Origin: Pseudomonas helvetica
GTDB lineage: Bacteria > Pseudomonadota > Gammaproteobacteria > Pseudomonadales > Pseudomonadaceae
Direction of reading: 5' to 3'
DNA: 64,000 nt
Assembly: GCF_039908645.1 (NCBI RefSeq)
Contig: NZ_CP150917.1
Span: 3,359,501 to 3,423,500 of the forward strand
Under the pieces are notes generated by a model, which searched no databases, was not told the DNA's origin, and worked only from the letters and a program-made list of their open reading frames with translations. Shown here one piece after another: positions 56,197 through 64,000 of the stretch (position 1 is its first letter; every line of letters begins with the position of its first letter). The translations under genes were made by a program, and so were the position numbers.

Positions 56197-57072
56197 ATGA
56201 ACCAGACTCAGGCAGAGCTCCTCGCGGAGCGCAAAAAAGCCGAAAACCAGTTCGACATCACTCAGTACGAGCATGTACCTCGGCGCTACTACGGGCGGAT
56301 CTTCTTCGCCACGCTGATCGTCGTCGCCATCGTCGGCCTGGTCAGGGCCTTCGCCGAGGGCAAGATCGAGTGGTCGTACATCGGCCAGTTCCTGACCTCC
56401 CAGGCGATTCTGTTCGGCTTGCTCAACACCATCGTCATGGCCGTGCTGGCGATGGCGCTGGGGATTGTCTTCGGGGTGATCACCGCCGTGATGCGCATGT
56501 CGGCGAACCCGATCCTGCGCTATGTCGCGGTGACGTACACCTGGCTGTTTCGCGGTACGCCGCTGATTCTGCAACTGCTGTTGTGGTTCAACCTGGCGCT
56601 GATTTTTCCCACCATCGGCATTCCGGGGCTGTTCGATCTCGATACCGTCAGCCTGATGACGCCCTTCGTCGCCGCACTGCTGGGCCTGAGCATCAACCAG
56701 GGCGCCTACACCGCTGAAGTGGTGCGCGCCGGCCTGCTCTCGGTGGACACCGGTCAGTACGAAGCGGCCAAGTCGATCGGTATGCCGCGCCTGCAAGCGC
56801 TGCGCCGGATCATCCTGCCGCAGGCCATGCGCATCATCATTCCACCGGTCGGCAACGAGTTCATCGGCATGGTCAAGATGACCTCCCTGGCCAGCGTGAT
56901 CCAGTACTCGGAACTGCTCTACAACGCCCAGAACATCTACTACGCCAACGCCCGGGTCATGGAATTACTGATCGTCGCGGGTATCTGGTACCTGGCCGCC
57001 GTCACAGTCCTGTCCTTTGGTCAAAGCCGTCTGGAGCGTCGTTTCGCTCGCGGCGCCGGCAAGCGTTCTTGA
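56197..57072 (+). CDS. Amino-acid-type ABC transporter permease
   Basis: HisM/GlnP-family permease of 291 residues, longer at the N-terminus than usual (a hydrophilic 45-residue start [20 protein letters not shown]). About five helices follow, with the EAA loop [25 protein letters not shown] and [26 protein letters not shown] lies before the ATG. It acts with the following ATPase and binding protein to import an amino-acid-like ligand. Confidence 0.9.
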   Translation: MNQTQAELLAERKKAENQFDITQYEHVPRRYYGRIFFATLIVVAIVGLVRAFAEGKIEWSYIGQFLTSQAILFGLLNTIVMAVLAMALGIVFGVITAVMRMSANPILRYVAVTYTWLFRGTPLILQLLLWFNLALIFPTIGIPGLFDLDTVSLMTPFVAALLGLSINQGAYTAEVVRAGLLSVDTGQYEAAKSIGMPRLQALRRIILPQAMRIIIPPVGNEFIGMVKMTSLASVIQYSELLYNAQNIYYANARVMELLIVAGIWYLAAVTVLSFGQSRLERRFARGAGKRS

Positions 57073-57082
57073 GGAGTCCGAC

Positions 57083-57847
57083 ATGAGAAGCATCGTCAAG
57101 GCCGTGAGCCTGAACAAATATTACGACCAGTACCACGCGCTCAAGGACATCAACATCGAAGTCGAACAGGGCGAAGTGCTGTGCATCATCGGGCCGTCCG
57201 GTTCCGGCAAAAGCACCCTGCTGCGCTGCGTCAATCAGCTGGAAAAGATCGACAAGGGCGGCCTCTGGGTCGACGGCGAACTGGTGGGCTACCGCGTGGT
57301 CGGCAACAAACTGCATGAACTCAACGAGTCGCAGATCGCCCGGCAGCGGCTGGCCACCGGCATGGTGTTCCAGCGTTTCAACCTGTTTCCGCACATGACT
57401 GTGCTGCAAAACATCGTCGAAGGCCCGTGTCAGGTGCTCAAGCGCTCGCCCAAGGAAGCGCACGAAGAAGCCCTGGAACTGCTGGCCCGCGTCGGCCTGG
57501 CCGACAAGCGCAACAGCTACCCGATCGAACTCTCCGGTGGTCAGCAACAACGGGTAGCCATTGCCCGGGCGCTGGCCATGCGGCCCAAGCTGATGCTGTT
57601 CGATGAACCCACTTCGGCACTCGACCCGGAACTGGTCGGTGAGGTGCTGTCGGTGATGCGCGATCTGGCGCAGACCGGCATGACCATGATCGTCGTCACC
57701 CATGAACTGGGGTTCGCCCGCGAGGTTTCCAATCGCATGGTGTTCATGGATGGCGGGCAGATCGTGGAGGCAGGAAGCCCCGAAGAAATACTAATAAGTC
57801 CACAAAACCCGCGCACCCAAAGCTTCATTTCTGCCGTTCGCACCTAA
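57083..57847 (+). CDS. Amino-acid-type ABC transporter ATP-binding protein
   Basis: ATPase of 254 residues with Walker [10 protein letters not shown], signature [16 protein letters not shown], Walker [15 protein letters not shown] and [13 protein letters not shown]. It belongs to the GlnQ/HisP group for polar amino acids. GAGGAG precedes the ATG, 11 bases after the permease stop; an upstream in-frame start is rejected. Confidence 0.93.
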   Translation: MRSIVKAVSLNKYYDQYHALKDINIEVEQGEVLCIIGPSGSGKSTLLRCVNQLEKIDKGGLWVDGELVGYRVVGNKLHELNESQIARQRLATGMVFQRFNLFPHMTVLQNIVEGPCQVLKRSPKEAHEEALELLARVGLADKRNSYPIELSGGQQQRVAIARALAMRPKLMLFDEPTSALDPELVGEVLSVMRDLAQTGMTMIVVTHELGFAREVSNRMVFMDGGQIVEAGSPEEILISPQNPRTQSFISAVRT

Positions 57848-57871
57848 CGACAACTCAAAAAGAGAACGACC

Positions 57872-58696
57872 ATGAAAAAACTCCTTATCCCAGCAGTAGT
57901 GGCTGGCCTGATGGCCTCTTCGATGACCTGGGCAGCTGATTTGCCCGCGAGCATCAAGGCCAAGGGCGAAATCGTCGTGGCGATCATGCCCAACTATCCG
58001 CCGATGGATTTCAAGGACCCGGCCACCAACACCCTCACCGGTCTGGACTACGACCTGGGCAACGCCTTGGCCGAGCGTCTGGGCGTGAAAATCAAATGGC
58101 AGGAAACCGGCTTCGAGCAAATGATCAACGCCCTGACCACCGACCGTGTGGACGTGGTGCTGTCGGGCATGACCGACACCGCCGAGCGTCAGCAGAGCGT
58201 GACCTTCGTTGACTACTTCACCAGCGGGCCGCAGTTCTACACCCTGCAAAAGAACAAGGACACGAATGAAATCACCGACCTGTGCGGCAAGAAAGTCGGG
58301 ACCAGCCGACGTACCACTTTCCCGGCGGAAATCGCCGAGTGGAGCAAGGCCAATTGCGAAGCGAAGGGTAAACCGGCGATCAACGTGATCGGCACCGAAG
58401 GCTCCGCCGACGCCCGTGCGCAGCTGCGCCAGAGCCGCATCGATGCGGCCATGCAGGGCAGCGAAACCCTGTCGTATCTGAAGACCCAGGAAAAAGACAC
58501 CTACAAGACCGTGGGGGCGCCGATCTCGGTGCAGTTCAGCGGTTTGGGCGTCAGCAAGAAAAAACCTGAGTTGAGCGAGGCAGTGAAAGTCGCGCTGCAA
58601 AGCATGATTGATGACGGCAGCTATCAGGCGATCTTGAAGAAGTGGGATCTGGAGTTGGGTGCTATTAAGACCGTGACCATCAACGCCGGGAAGTAA
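57872..58696 (+). CDS. Amino-acid-type periplasmic binding protein
   Basis: Solute-binding protein (SBP family 3) of 274 residues with a signal peptide MKKLLIPAVVAGLMASSMTWA. The mature part has VAIMPNYPPMDFKDPATNTLTGLDYDLGNALAERLG, the SBP3 signature, and GMTDTAERQQSVTFVDYF. Two Cys residues (ITDLCGKK and KANCEAK) may form a disulfide. The ligand is probably an amino-acid-like acid, possibly the substrate of the lyase. The REPIN that follows may separate it from the deacetylase genes. Confidence 0.91.
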   Translation: MKKLLIPAVVAGLMASSMTWAADLPASIKAKGEIVVAIMPNYPPMDFKDPATNTLTGLDYDLGNALAERLGVKIKWQETGFEQMINALTTDRVDVVLSGMTDTAERQQSVTFVDYFTSGPQFYTLQKNKDTNEITDLCGKKVGTSRRTTFPAEIAEWSKANCEAKGKPAINVIGTEGSADARAQLRQSRIDAAMQGSETLSYLKTQEKDTYKTVGAPISVQFSGLGVSKKKPELSEAVKVALQSMIDDGSYQAILKKWDLELGAIKTVTINAGK

Positions 58697-58714
58697 CGCT
58701 GAAATACGTTGCCT

Positions 58715-58860
58715 CGTAGCAGCTGCCGAGCCTGCGAGGCTGCGTTCGAGAACGCAGTCCTCGCAAGTCTGTGTACGCGGTTTACCTGAAAGAATGCGTC
58801 ATCTGATTTCGCGGCGGCTACGCCACCGAACGCAGCCTCGCGGGCTCGGCAGCTGCTACG
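58715..58860. repeat. REPIN (paired inverted REP elements)
   Basis: A 34-base element at 58715-58748 (starting CGTAGCAGCTGCCGAGCC) is repeated inverted at 58827-58860 with one mismatch, with 78 bases between. This matches the REPIN form common in fluorescent pseudomonads, mobilised by RAYT transposases. It lies between the importer and the hydrolase genes. Confidence 0.8.
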
Positions 58861-58909
58861 GGGGTTACGAGTGTTACGCGGGTTACGGATGCAACGGGTG
58901 TTACACCCA
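58861..58909 (+). repeat. Degenerate GGTTACG-type tandem repeats
   Basis: Directly after the REPIN the sequence runs through GGGTTACGA, GTGTTACGC, GGGTTACGGA, TGCAACGGG and TGTTACACC, about five imperfect 9-10-base units. It precedes the ribosome site of the first deacetylase gene. Confidence 0.5.
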
Positions 58910-58929
58910 TAAATTACTGGAGCGCCACG

Positions 58930-59778
58930 ATGTCCTCCTCGCCTCAACCGACGTGGCCCGACGGCCACACAGCCTGCCTGGCCCTGGCCTTCGATCTCGA
59001 CGGCCCCACCGGCGATGCGATGCTCAATGGTTCGATTTGGCACAAGCCCGAGTATTTCGGTTTTGGCGGTTACGGGCCGTATCGGGCCTTACCACGGATA
59101 CTCGACCTGCTCGATGAGTTCCGCATCCCGACCACCTTCTTCGTCCCGGCCTGGGTCGTGGAGAACTGGCCGAAACAGTGCCAGTCGATCATCGAGCGCG
59201 GGCATGAAGTGGCTTACCACGGCTACAAACACGAGTCCTTTTACGCGCTGACGCTGGAGCAGCAAAAGGACGTCATGAATAAATGCAGCGAGGTGTTCTG
59301 GCAGCATTTGAACATCCGCGCAGAAGGCTTTCGCACCCCGTCCGGCGACTGGCGGGCCGAGACGCCGGCCATGCTGGTGGAAGCCGGCGTCACTTATTCC
59401 AGCAGCATGCGCGGCGATGACCGGCCGTACCTGGTGAACGTGCCGGGCTTTGATACCCCGTTGGTGGAAATCCCCGGCCGCTGGGAAATGGACGATTACG
59501 CCTCCATCGCCTACACCCGCGCGCCGGACTTTCCCTCGGGGCTGGACCGTACCGCCAGCTATGAGCTGACCCTCGACAATTGGTGCCGCGAATTCGACGG
59601 CGCGATGAATGAAGGACTGTGCCTGACCACCCTCTTCCACCCGAAGATCACCGGTAAACCGGGGCGCATTCTGCTGCTGGAGAAACTTTTCGAACACATG
59701 CGCCAGCGTGATGACGTGTGGTTCGCCACCTGCCGCGATGTCGCCCACTGGTGGCTCAAGGAGCATCAACATGACTGA
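58930..59778 (+). CDS. Polysaccharide-deacetylase-family hydrolase (PgdA-like, metal site intact)
   Basis: NodB-fold hydrolase of 282 residues. The expected metal site is complete: LAFDLDG gives catalytic and metal Asp, and AYHGYKHESF gives the His pair spaced by four. FRTPSGDWRAETPAML and LFHPKITGKPGR are later motifs. It resembles the Helicobacter PgdA-type group, whose members act on small amide or imide substrates as well as glycans. No signal peptide is seen, so a cytoplasmic small-molecule substrate is more likely than peptidoglycan. GGAG lies before the ATG. Confidence 0.85.
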   Translation: MSSSPQPTWPDGHTACLALAFDLDGPTGDAMLNGSIWHKPEYFGFGGYGPYRALPRILDLLDEFRIPTTFFVPAWVVENWPKQCQSIIERGHEVAYHGYKHESFYALTLEQQKDVMNKCSEVFWQHLNIRAEGFRTPSGDWRAETPAMLVEAGVTYSSSMRGDDRPYLVNVPGFDTPLVEIPGRWEMDDYASIAYTRAPDFPSGLDRTASYELTLDNWCREFDGAMNEGLCLTTLFHPKITGKPGRILLLEKLFEHMRQRDDVWFATCRDVAHWWLKEHQHD

Positions 59779-60658
59779 TTCGACGACCTGGCCCAAAGGC
59801 TACCGGTGCGCCGTGGTGTTGACCGTCGACTACAACGACGTACACGGCATCCTGACCCAGGCCCCGGAAGTCGCCGGCCGCGACAAGACCCTGTCGGTGT
59901 GGCGCTACGGTACCCAGCGCGGGGTCGAACGCTTGCTCGCACTGTTCAAGGAGTTGGGGGTTGCCAGCAGTTGGTGCGTGCCGGGTATCGTTGCCGAAGA
60001 GAACCCGGACCATATCCGCTCGATCCAGGCCGCCGGTCATGAAATTGCCTGCGCCGGTTATCGTCATCAGAACTACGACACCCTGAGCCTCGCAGAGCAG
60101 ACGGTTGCCCTAGAGCACGGCTGTCGGGCACTGGCCGACATTACCGGCCAGCGTCCAACGGGCTTCCGGATTCCCGCCGGCAACTGGGCACCGGGGTTTA
60201 CCGAAGCGTTACGCGAGCAAGGCATTCGCTGGTCGTCCTGCTGGCGCGGCGATGATCTGCCGTTCGCCCATCCAACGGCGCCCGAGGTGATCGAACTGCC
60301 AATGCACTATGAACTGGAGGACGAACCGTACTTCGCGTTCAACCTGAGCCCGGCAGTCCCACCCGCGCAATCGCGGATTGCTTCTTACAGCCATACCTTG
60401 GCCAACCTGCAAATGGACTTTGCCGGGTTTCATCGTTTTGGCCTGTGCTACGTGCTGCGCCTGCACCCGGAGATCATCGCAACCCCGGGACGCATCGGTG
60501 TCCTGCGCGAGTTGCTGCTGGGTATCCAGCAACACGACGACGTGTGGATCGCCACGGCTGGCGACGTCGTCCAATGGTGGGCCGAGCGCGCTGTGCCGAT
60601 GGACGAGGAGCATCCAGCCGCCGTGTATGAGCGGCATTATCGAGCGTACTTGCCATGA
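59771..60658 (+). CDS. Polysaccharide-deacetylase-fold protein with altered metal site (PuuE/imidase-like)
   Basis: Paralogue of the preceding gene, 295 residues, overlapping it by eight bases. At the motif positions it reads VLTVDYNDVHG (second Asp replaced by Asn) and ACAGYRHQNYD (first His replaced by Ala), while FRIPAGNWAPGF and LHPEIIATPGR remain. Loss of metal ligands is known in the allantoinase PuuE, a member of this fold that works without metal. It may therefore open a cyclic amide, or serve as a partner of the first enzyme. No signal peptide. Confidence 0.83.
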   Translation: MTDSTTWPKGYRCAVVLTVDYNDVHGILTQAPEVAGRDKTLSVWRYGTQRGVERLLALFKELGVASSWCVPGIVAEENPDHIRSIQAAGHEIACAGYRHQNYDTLSLAEQTVALEHGCRALADITGQRPTGFRIPAGNWAPGFTEALREQGIRWSSCWRGDDLPFAHPTAPEVIELPMHYELEDEPYFAFNLSPAVPPAQSRIASYSHTLANLQMDFAGFHRFGLCYVLRLHPEIIATPGRIGVLRELLLGIQQHDDVWIATAGDVVQWWAERAVPMDEEHPAAVYERHYRAYLP

Positions 60659-62004
60659 GTGAACGATTGCAGCGCCTGGCGCAATTCTGCGTCGAGACCC
60701 GTTTCGACGACTTGCCGCCGGCATTGGTGGCACAAGCCAAGCGACACATTCTGGATACCGTCGGCGCGATCCTGGCCGGGGCCGCCAGTGAGATTGCCGT
60801 CACCGTCCGGCAAACCTTTGCCCATGAAACTGGCCAAACACTGGTCTGGGGCACTGCGCAGTATGTCGGCGCCGCGCAGGCAGCGATGCTCAATGGGATT
60901 GCCGCCCATGCGCTGGAACTGGACGATACCGGCGGCTGCGATCACTCCGGCGCGGTGGTGTTGCCCGCAGTGATGGCAGCGGTCAGCCTGAGGCCTACGC
61001 CGGTAAATGGCCGCGAGCTGATTACCGCCGTAGTGATCGGCTACGAGATCGGTCGGCGGGTGCTTGAGGCCTGTGGTGGTTACTCGGCGCACAACGGCGC
61101 CGGTTGGCATTCGACCGCCACCTGCGGGGTGTTCGGCGCGGCAGCGGCCAGTGCGCGAATACTCGGTCTTGATCCGGCACAAACCCTCGCCGCACTAGGC
61201 ATTGCCGGCAGTTTCAGCGGCGGCCTCTGGGCGTTTATCCACGACGGCTCGCACAGCAAAAAGCTCCACAGCGGCCGTGCTGCCGAAGGTGGATTGCTGG
61301 CAGCGCGGTTTGCCGAGCAAGGGATCAGCGGGCCAACCAAGTTGTTCGATGACGTCTGGGGCGGCTTTCTCAAGACCCTCGCGGCGGAATACGCGCAACC
61401 CGAGGCGCTGGACGCAGACCTTGGGGTGGTGTGGAAACTCGCCCGCTGCTCGATCAAGCCCTACGCATCATGCCGTGGCACGCATTCGGCCATCGATGCC
61501 TTGGGTTTGTTGCTGGAGCAATTGCAGATCGAAGCCGGTGAGTTGGAAGACGTTCAGGTGTCGCTGTGTGGTTTTCTCAACGAGATGTGCGGCGGGCGCG
61601 ATATCGGCAGTTTGGCCGCCGCGCAAATGAGCCTGCCATATGCCCTCGCTGCTCGATTGGTCCATGGTCATTGCCGGCTTGAGGCCTATGACGACGAACA
61701 ACGCAGTACCTCAGAAATCGCGCATTGGATGTCGCGCATTCACCTTGTCGTGGATCCGCAACTGTCAGAGGATGGCGAGCCGGTCGTGAGCATTCGCAGC
61801 CGCGATGGTCGCACGGCAAGCCTGTGTGTCGAGGTGCCATTGGGGGCACCGGGAAATCCGTTGAGTGATGCAGCGCTGGAGGAGAAATTCCTCAGCCTGG
61901 CGACGCGGGTGCTGCCGGTGGAACAGGCGAGCGGGTTGCTGGAACGGTTGTGGCAACTGGAAAAACTGCAATCGGTCGGTACGTTGATCGAGATCATTGA
62001 ATAA
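60655..62004 (+). CDS. MmgE/PrpD-family protein
   Basis: Enzyme of 449 residues in the 2-methylcitrate-dehydratase fold family. Seen are HALELDDTGGCDHSGAVVLPAV near 85, GAGWHSTATCGVFGAAAA near 145, HDGSHSKKLHSGRAAEGGLLAA near 200 and SIKPYASCRGTHSAIDAL near 275, the blocks around the active site. Family activities include dehydration of methylcitrate, cis-aconitate decarboxylation and epimerisation of iminodisuccinate. Given the lyase in the same cluster, epimerase activity is plausible. The start overlaps the previous stop (ATGA). Confidence 0.87.
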   Translation: MSERLQRLAQFCVETRFDDLPPALVAQAKRHILDTVGAILAGAASEIAVTVRQTFAHETGQTLVWGTAQYVGAAQAAMLNGIAAHALELDDTGGCDHSGAVVLPAVMAAVSLRPTPVNGRELITAVVIGYEIGRRVLEACGGYSAHNGAGWHSTATCGVFGAAAASARILGLDPAQTLAALGIAGSFSGGLWAFIHDGSHSKKLHSGRAAEGGLLAARFAEQGISGPTKLFDDVWGGFLKTLAAEYAQPEALDADLGVVWKLARCSIKPYASCRGTHSAIDALGLLLEQLQIEAGELEDVQVSLCGFLNEMCGGRDIGSLAAAQMSLPYALAARLVHGHCRLEAYDDEQRSTSEIAHWMSRIHLVVDPQLSEDGEPVVSIRSRDGRTASLCVEVPLGAPGNPLSDAALEEKFLSLATRVLPVEQASGLLERLWQLEKLQSVGTLIEIIE

Positions 62005-62020
62005 GGACATCCGCACCACC

Positions 62021-63220
62021 GTGGCCACTTACTCACTCGTTATTCGCCGCCTGATGATCTGCTCGCTGACCATCGTCGTCAGCCGCGCCATCACCAGCCC
62101 GTTGCTGACGCTGTTCCTCAGCAACAAGCTGGGCCTGAATCAGCAGGACGTTGGCCTGCTGTTGGGCATCGCGGTGTTCATCGCCACCCTGCTCGCGCTG
62201 TATGGCGGTTACATCATCGACCGCCTGGAGAAACGCCGGTTGCTGATTCTGGCGATGCTTTCCAGCGCCGTTGGTTTTGTCCTGCTGACCTTCGCCCACA
62301 ACCTTTACCTGACCACGCTGACGCTGGTGATTACCGAAACCGCTTCGGCGCTGTTTCTGATCGGCTCGAAAGCGATCCTCAGTGAAAATCTGCCGATGGG
62401 CCAGCGGGCCAAGGCCTTTTCATTGCGCTATACCCTGACCAACATTGGCTACGCCACCGGCCCGATGCTGGGGGTGGTGATTGCCGGGGTGCAGCCATTG
62501 GCACCGTTCCTGATTGCCGGTGGCATCGCTTTTTTCAGCACCTTCCTGATGAGAGGGATTCCCGGATCGGCCAAGGAAGCGGCTGTTGGCCAGCCACAGA
62601 GCTTTCTGAAAACCCTGGTGACCCTGAAGAACGACCGCACACTGATCATGTTCACCTGCGGCTGCCTGCTCAGCACCGTGGTGCACGGACGTTTCACCCT
62701 GTACCTGTCGCAATACCTGCTGGTGACGCAAAACGAGCACATTGCGCTGAAAACCATGGCCGCGATCCTCGCCTGCAACGCGATCAGCGTGATTCTCTTG
62801 CAGTACCAGATCGGCCGATTCCTTAAACGCGAACAGCTGCGTTACTGGATTGTTATCGGCAGCAGCCTGTTCATCTTCGGATTGATCGGCTTCAGCTTTG
62901 CGCAGAACCTGGTGCAGTGGTGCCTGGCGATGTTTGTCTTCACCCTTGGCGAAATGATCATCTACCCGGCAGAGTTCCTGTTCGTCGATACCCTGGCACC
63001 GGAAGAACTGCGCGGCAGCTACTACGGCGCGCAGAACCTGGCGGCATTGGGCGGTGCGGCGAGCCCGGTGATTTGCGGCTTTTTGCTGACCCACACGGCA
63101 CCGGCGACGATGTTTTATGCCCTCAGCGCACTGACCGCCATGGGCGGATTGCTGTGTTTCCTGAGTGGTCGGCGCGTCGCCACACTTCAAAATAAATGCA
63201 CTGAAAGCTCATTAATATGA
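62021..63220 (+). CDS. Major facilitator superfamily transporter
   Basis: MFS protein of about 399 residues with 12 predicted helices. GGYIIDRLEKRRLL between helices 2 and 3 is the MFS loop motif (D-R-x-x-R-R). It resembles the drug/proton antiporter-like MdtH group. Start is uncertain: GTG at 62021 lies 13 bases after AAGGA, and a TTG at 61997 would overlap the MmgE/PrpD gene by eight bases. It could export a catabolic product or import a substrate. Confidence 0.8.
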   Translation: MATYSLVIRRLMICSLTIVVSRAITSPLLTLFLSNKLGLNQQDVGLLLGIAVFIATLLALYGGYIIDRLEKRRLLILAMLSSAVGFVLLTFAHNLYLTTLTLVITETASALFLIGSKAILSENLPMGQRAKAFSLRYTLTNIGYATGPMLGVVIAGVQPLAPFLIAGGIAFFSTFLMRGIPGSAKEAAVGQPQSFLKTLVTLKNDRTLIMFTCGCLLSTVVHGRFTLYLSQYLLVTQNEHIALKTMAAILACNAISVILLQYQIGRFLKREQLRYWIVIGSSLFIFGLIGFSFAQNLVQWCLAMFVFTLGEMIIYPAEFLFVDTLAPEELRGSYYGAQNLAALGGAASPVICGFLLTHTAPATMFYALSALTAMGGLLCFLSGRRVATLQNKCTESSLI

Positions 63221-63285
63221 ATTTGTCAGGGGTGAGATAGATCGGCACACTGTGCCGGTTCCTCCCCCAAATGTTGGAACGTTTA

Positions 63286-63322
63286 AAGGGCTTTCTGGTG
63301 ATCCAGACAAGCCCTTCTTTTT
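63286..63322 (+). terminator. Rho-independent terminator after the MFS gene
   Basis: AAGGGCTT-TCTGG pairs with CCAGA-C-AAGCCCTT across TGAT, followed by CTTTTTG. It ends the catabolic operon. A CGGCACA-C-TGTGCCG palindrome (63243-63257) lies just upstream. Confidence 0.85.
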
Positions 63323-63353
63323 GCCCGTTCTTTGCCACTGGATCGTTTTCGTT

Positions 63354-64000
63354 ATGCTCGCTCGCTGGATACCCGCTGCCGTCAACACCCGCCCCTCTGA
63401 ATGGAGCCGTGCCGCCATCGGCATGTCGCTGGGCACGCTGCTGAGCGTCTGGCTCTGTGGCCAGGTGTTCGGCATGGATGTGGCCTTGCACTTGATCGGG
63501 CCGTTGGGCGCTTCGGCGGTGTTGCTGTTCGCCGTGTCTTCCGGCGCACTGGCGCAGCCATGGTCAATTCTCGGCGGCTATTTGTGTGCAGCGGTGGTGT
63601 CGCTGCTGGTGGCCCATGTGCTTGGGCGCACGCTGGGCAGTGCCTGCCTGGCGGCTGGCATGGCGCTGATTCTGATGTGCTGGCTGCGTTGCCTGCACCC
63701 GCCGGCGGGTGCGTTGGCGTTGCTGCTGGTGGTGGCGGACCCGGCGACCATCGCGATGGAGTGGCGCGAACTCGGCCCGGTGATGCTCGCCGCGACGTGC
63801 ATGCTGCTCAGCGCCCTGGCCTATAACAACCTGACGCGGATCCGTTACCCCAAGGGCCACGGTGAACCGGTCGCCACAGTGCCCGCAGATCATCCGCCCA
63901 CAGACGCGCTGGCGATTACCGCCGAAGACCTCAAGCTGGCCCTGGCCGACATGCAGGAGTTCTTCGACGTCACGCCCGAGGACCTTGAGCAGTTGATCCA
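63354..64000 (+). CDS. HPP-family membrane protein (cut by window end)
   Basis: An open frame of 215 codons starts at ATG 63354 and continues past the window edge. It has four to five hydrophobic helices and the family's CLHPPAGALALLLVV motif near residue 120, from which the HPP family takes its name. A soluble region begins near residue 170 (LTRIRYPKGHGEPVATVP) with the start of an acidic tail, probably leading into CBS domains as in many HPP proteins. Family members are associated with nitrite or small-anion transport; function here is unproven. Confidence 0.82.
   Translation, partial: MLARWIPAAVNTRPSEWSRAAIGMSLGTLLSVWLCGQVFGMDVALHLIGPLGASAVLLFAVSSGALAQPWSILGGYLCAAVVSLLVAHVLGRTLGSACLAAGMALILMCWLRCLHPPAGALALLLVVADPATIAMEWRELGPVMLAATCMLLSALAYNNLTRIRYPKGHGEPVATVPADHPPTDALAITAEDLKLALADMQEFFDVTPEDLEQLI

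Noticed and set aside
58794..59117. 107-codon frame starting inside the REPIN
   Set aside because: Starts in repeat sequence and runs out of phase through the first deacetylase gene.
1..64000. CRISPR arrays, tRNA/rRNA genes, insertion sequences, prophage genes
   Set aside because: None were recognised; the only repeats seen are REP/REPIN palindromes and short operator-like motifs.

Overview
The window looks like a chromosomal segment of a fluorescent-group Pseudomonas. The base composition is high-GC with strong codon bias, which creates many long antisense shadow frames. The gene content also fits: mdcA-type malonate decarboxylase, a cyanide-insensitive cytochrome bd oxidase, the arn lipid A operon with ugd, and Pseudomonas REP/REPIN palindromes. 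No rRNA, tRNA, CRISPR array, phage or insertion sequence was seen. Genus assignment is by recognition, not by database search.

Layout. (1) 1-1770: start of a malonate decarboxylase operon (mdcA, minus strand, cut by the window edge) and a Dyp-type peroxidase. (2) 1836-4461: cioA, cioB and a small DUF2474 membrane protein. (3) 4593-13546: a molybdenum-cofactor block, with a YdeP-type molybdopterin oxidoreductase divergent from moaA, a bestrophin-like gene, moaC, moaD and moaE, convergent with moaB-moeA, then a LysR regulator. A CTCGATAGA-type motif recurs in both divergent control regions. (4) 13604-21470: a LysR regulator divergent from a polyamine-type ABC importer, an amidase, carbonic anhydrase and cyanase, which looks like a nitrogen-scavenging locus. 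(5) 21580-23598: two small hypothetical genes and a sensor kinase. The kinase is the last gene of a minus-strand operon (response regulator, outer-membrane factor, membrane-fusion protein, RND pump, kinase; 22306-30083).

(6) 30204-52037: a cell-envelope modification region. It holds a second two-component system, an Ais-like phosphatase with a PmrA-type GTTAAG-N5-GTTAAG box upstream, a stand-alone ArnT paralogue, a GT39-like transferase, a Fur-box-controlled ferric-iron ABC transporter, and the complete overlapping arnBCADTEF-ugd operon followed by another glycosyltransferase. The gene set points to 4-amino-4-deoxy-L-arabinose modification of lipid A (polymyxin and cationic peptide resistance). 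(7) 52080-53177: an acetyltransferase and a small P-loop kinase-like gene.

(8) 53426-63220: a catabolic cluster of LysR, an argininosuccinate-lyase-family C-N lyase, an amino-acid-type ABC importer (permease, ATPase, binding protein), two polysaccharide-deacetylase-fold hydrolases, an MmgE/PrpD-family enzyme and an MFS transporter. A C-N lyase together with an MmgE/PrpD enzyme recalls iminodisuccinate degradation (lyase plus epimerase). The second deacetylase-fold protein has lost two of the expected metal ligands. I consider this cluster the best candidate for an undescribed pathway. (9) 63354-64000: the start of an HPP-family membrane protein, cut by the window end.
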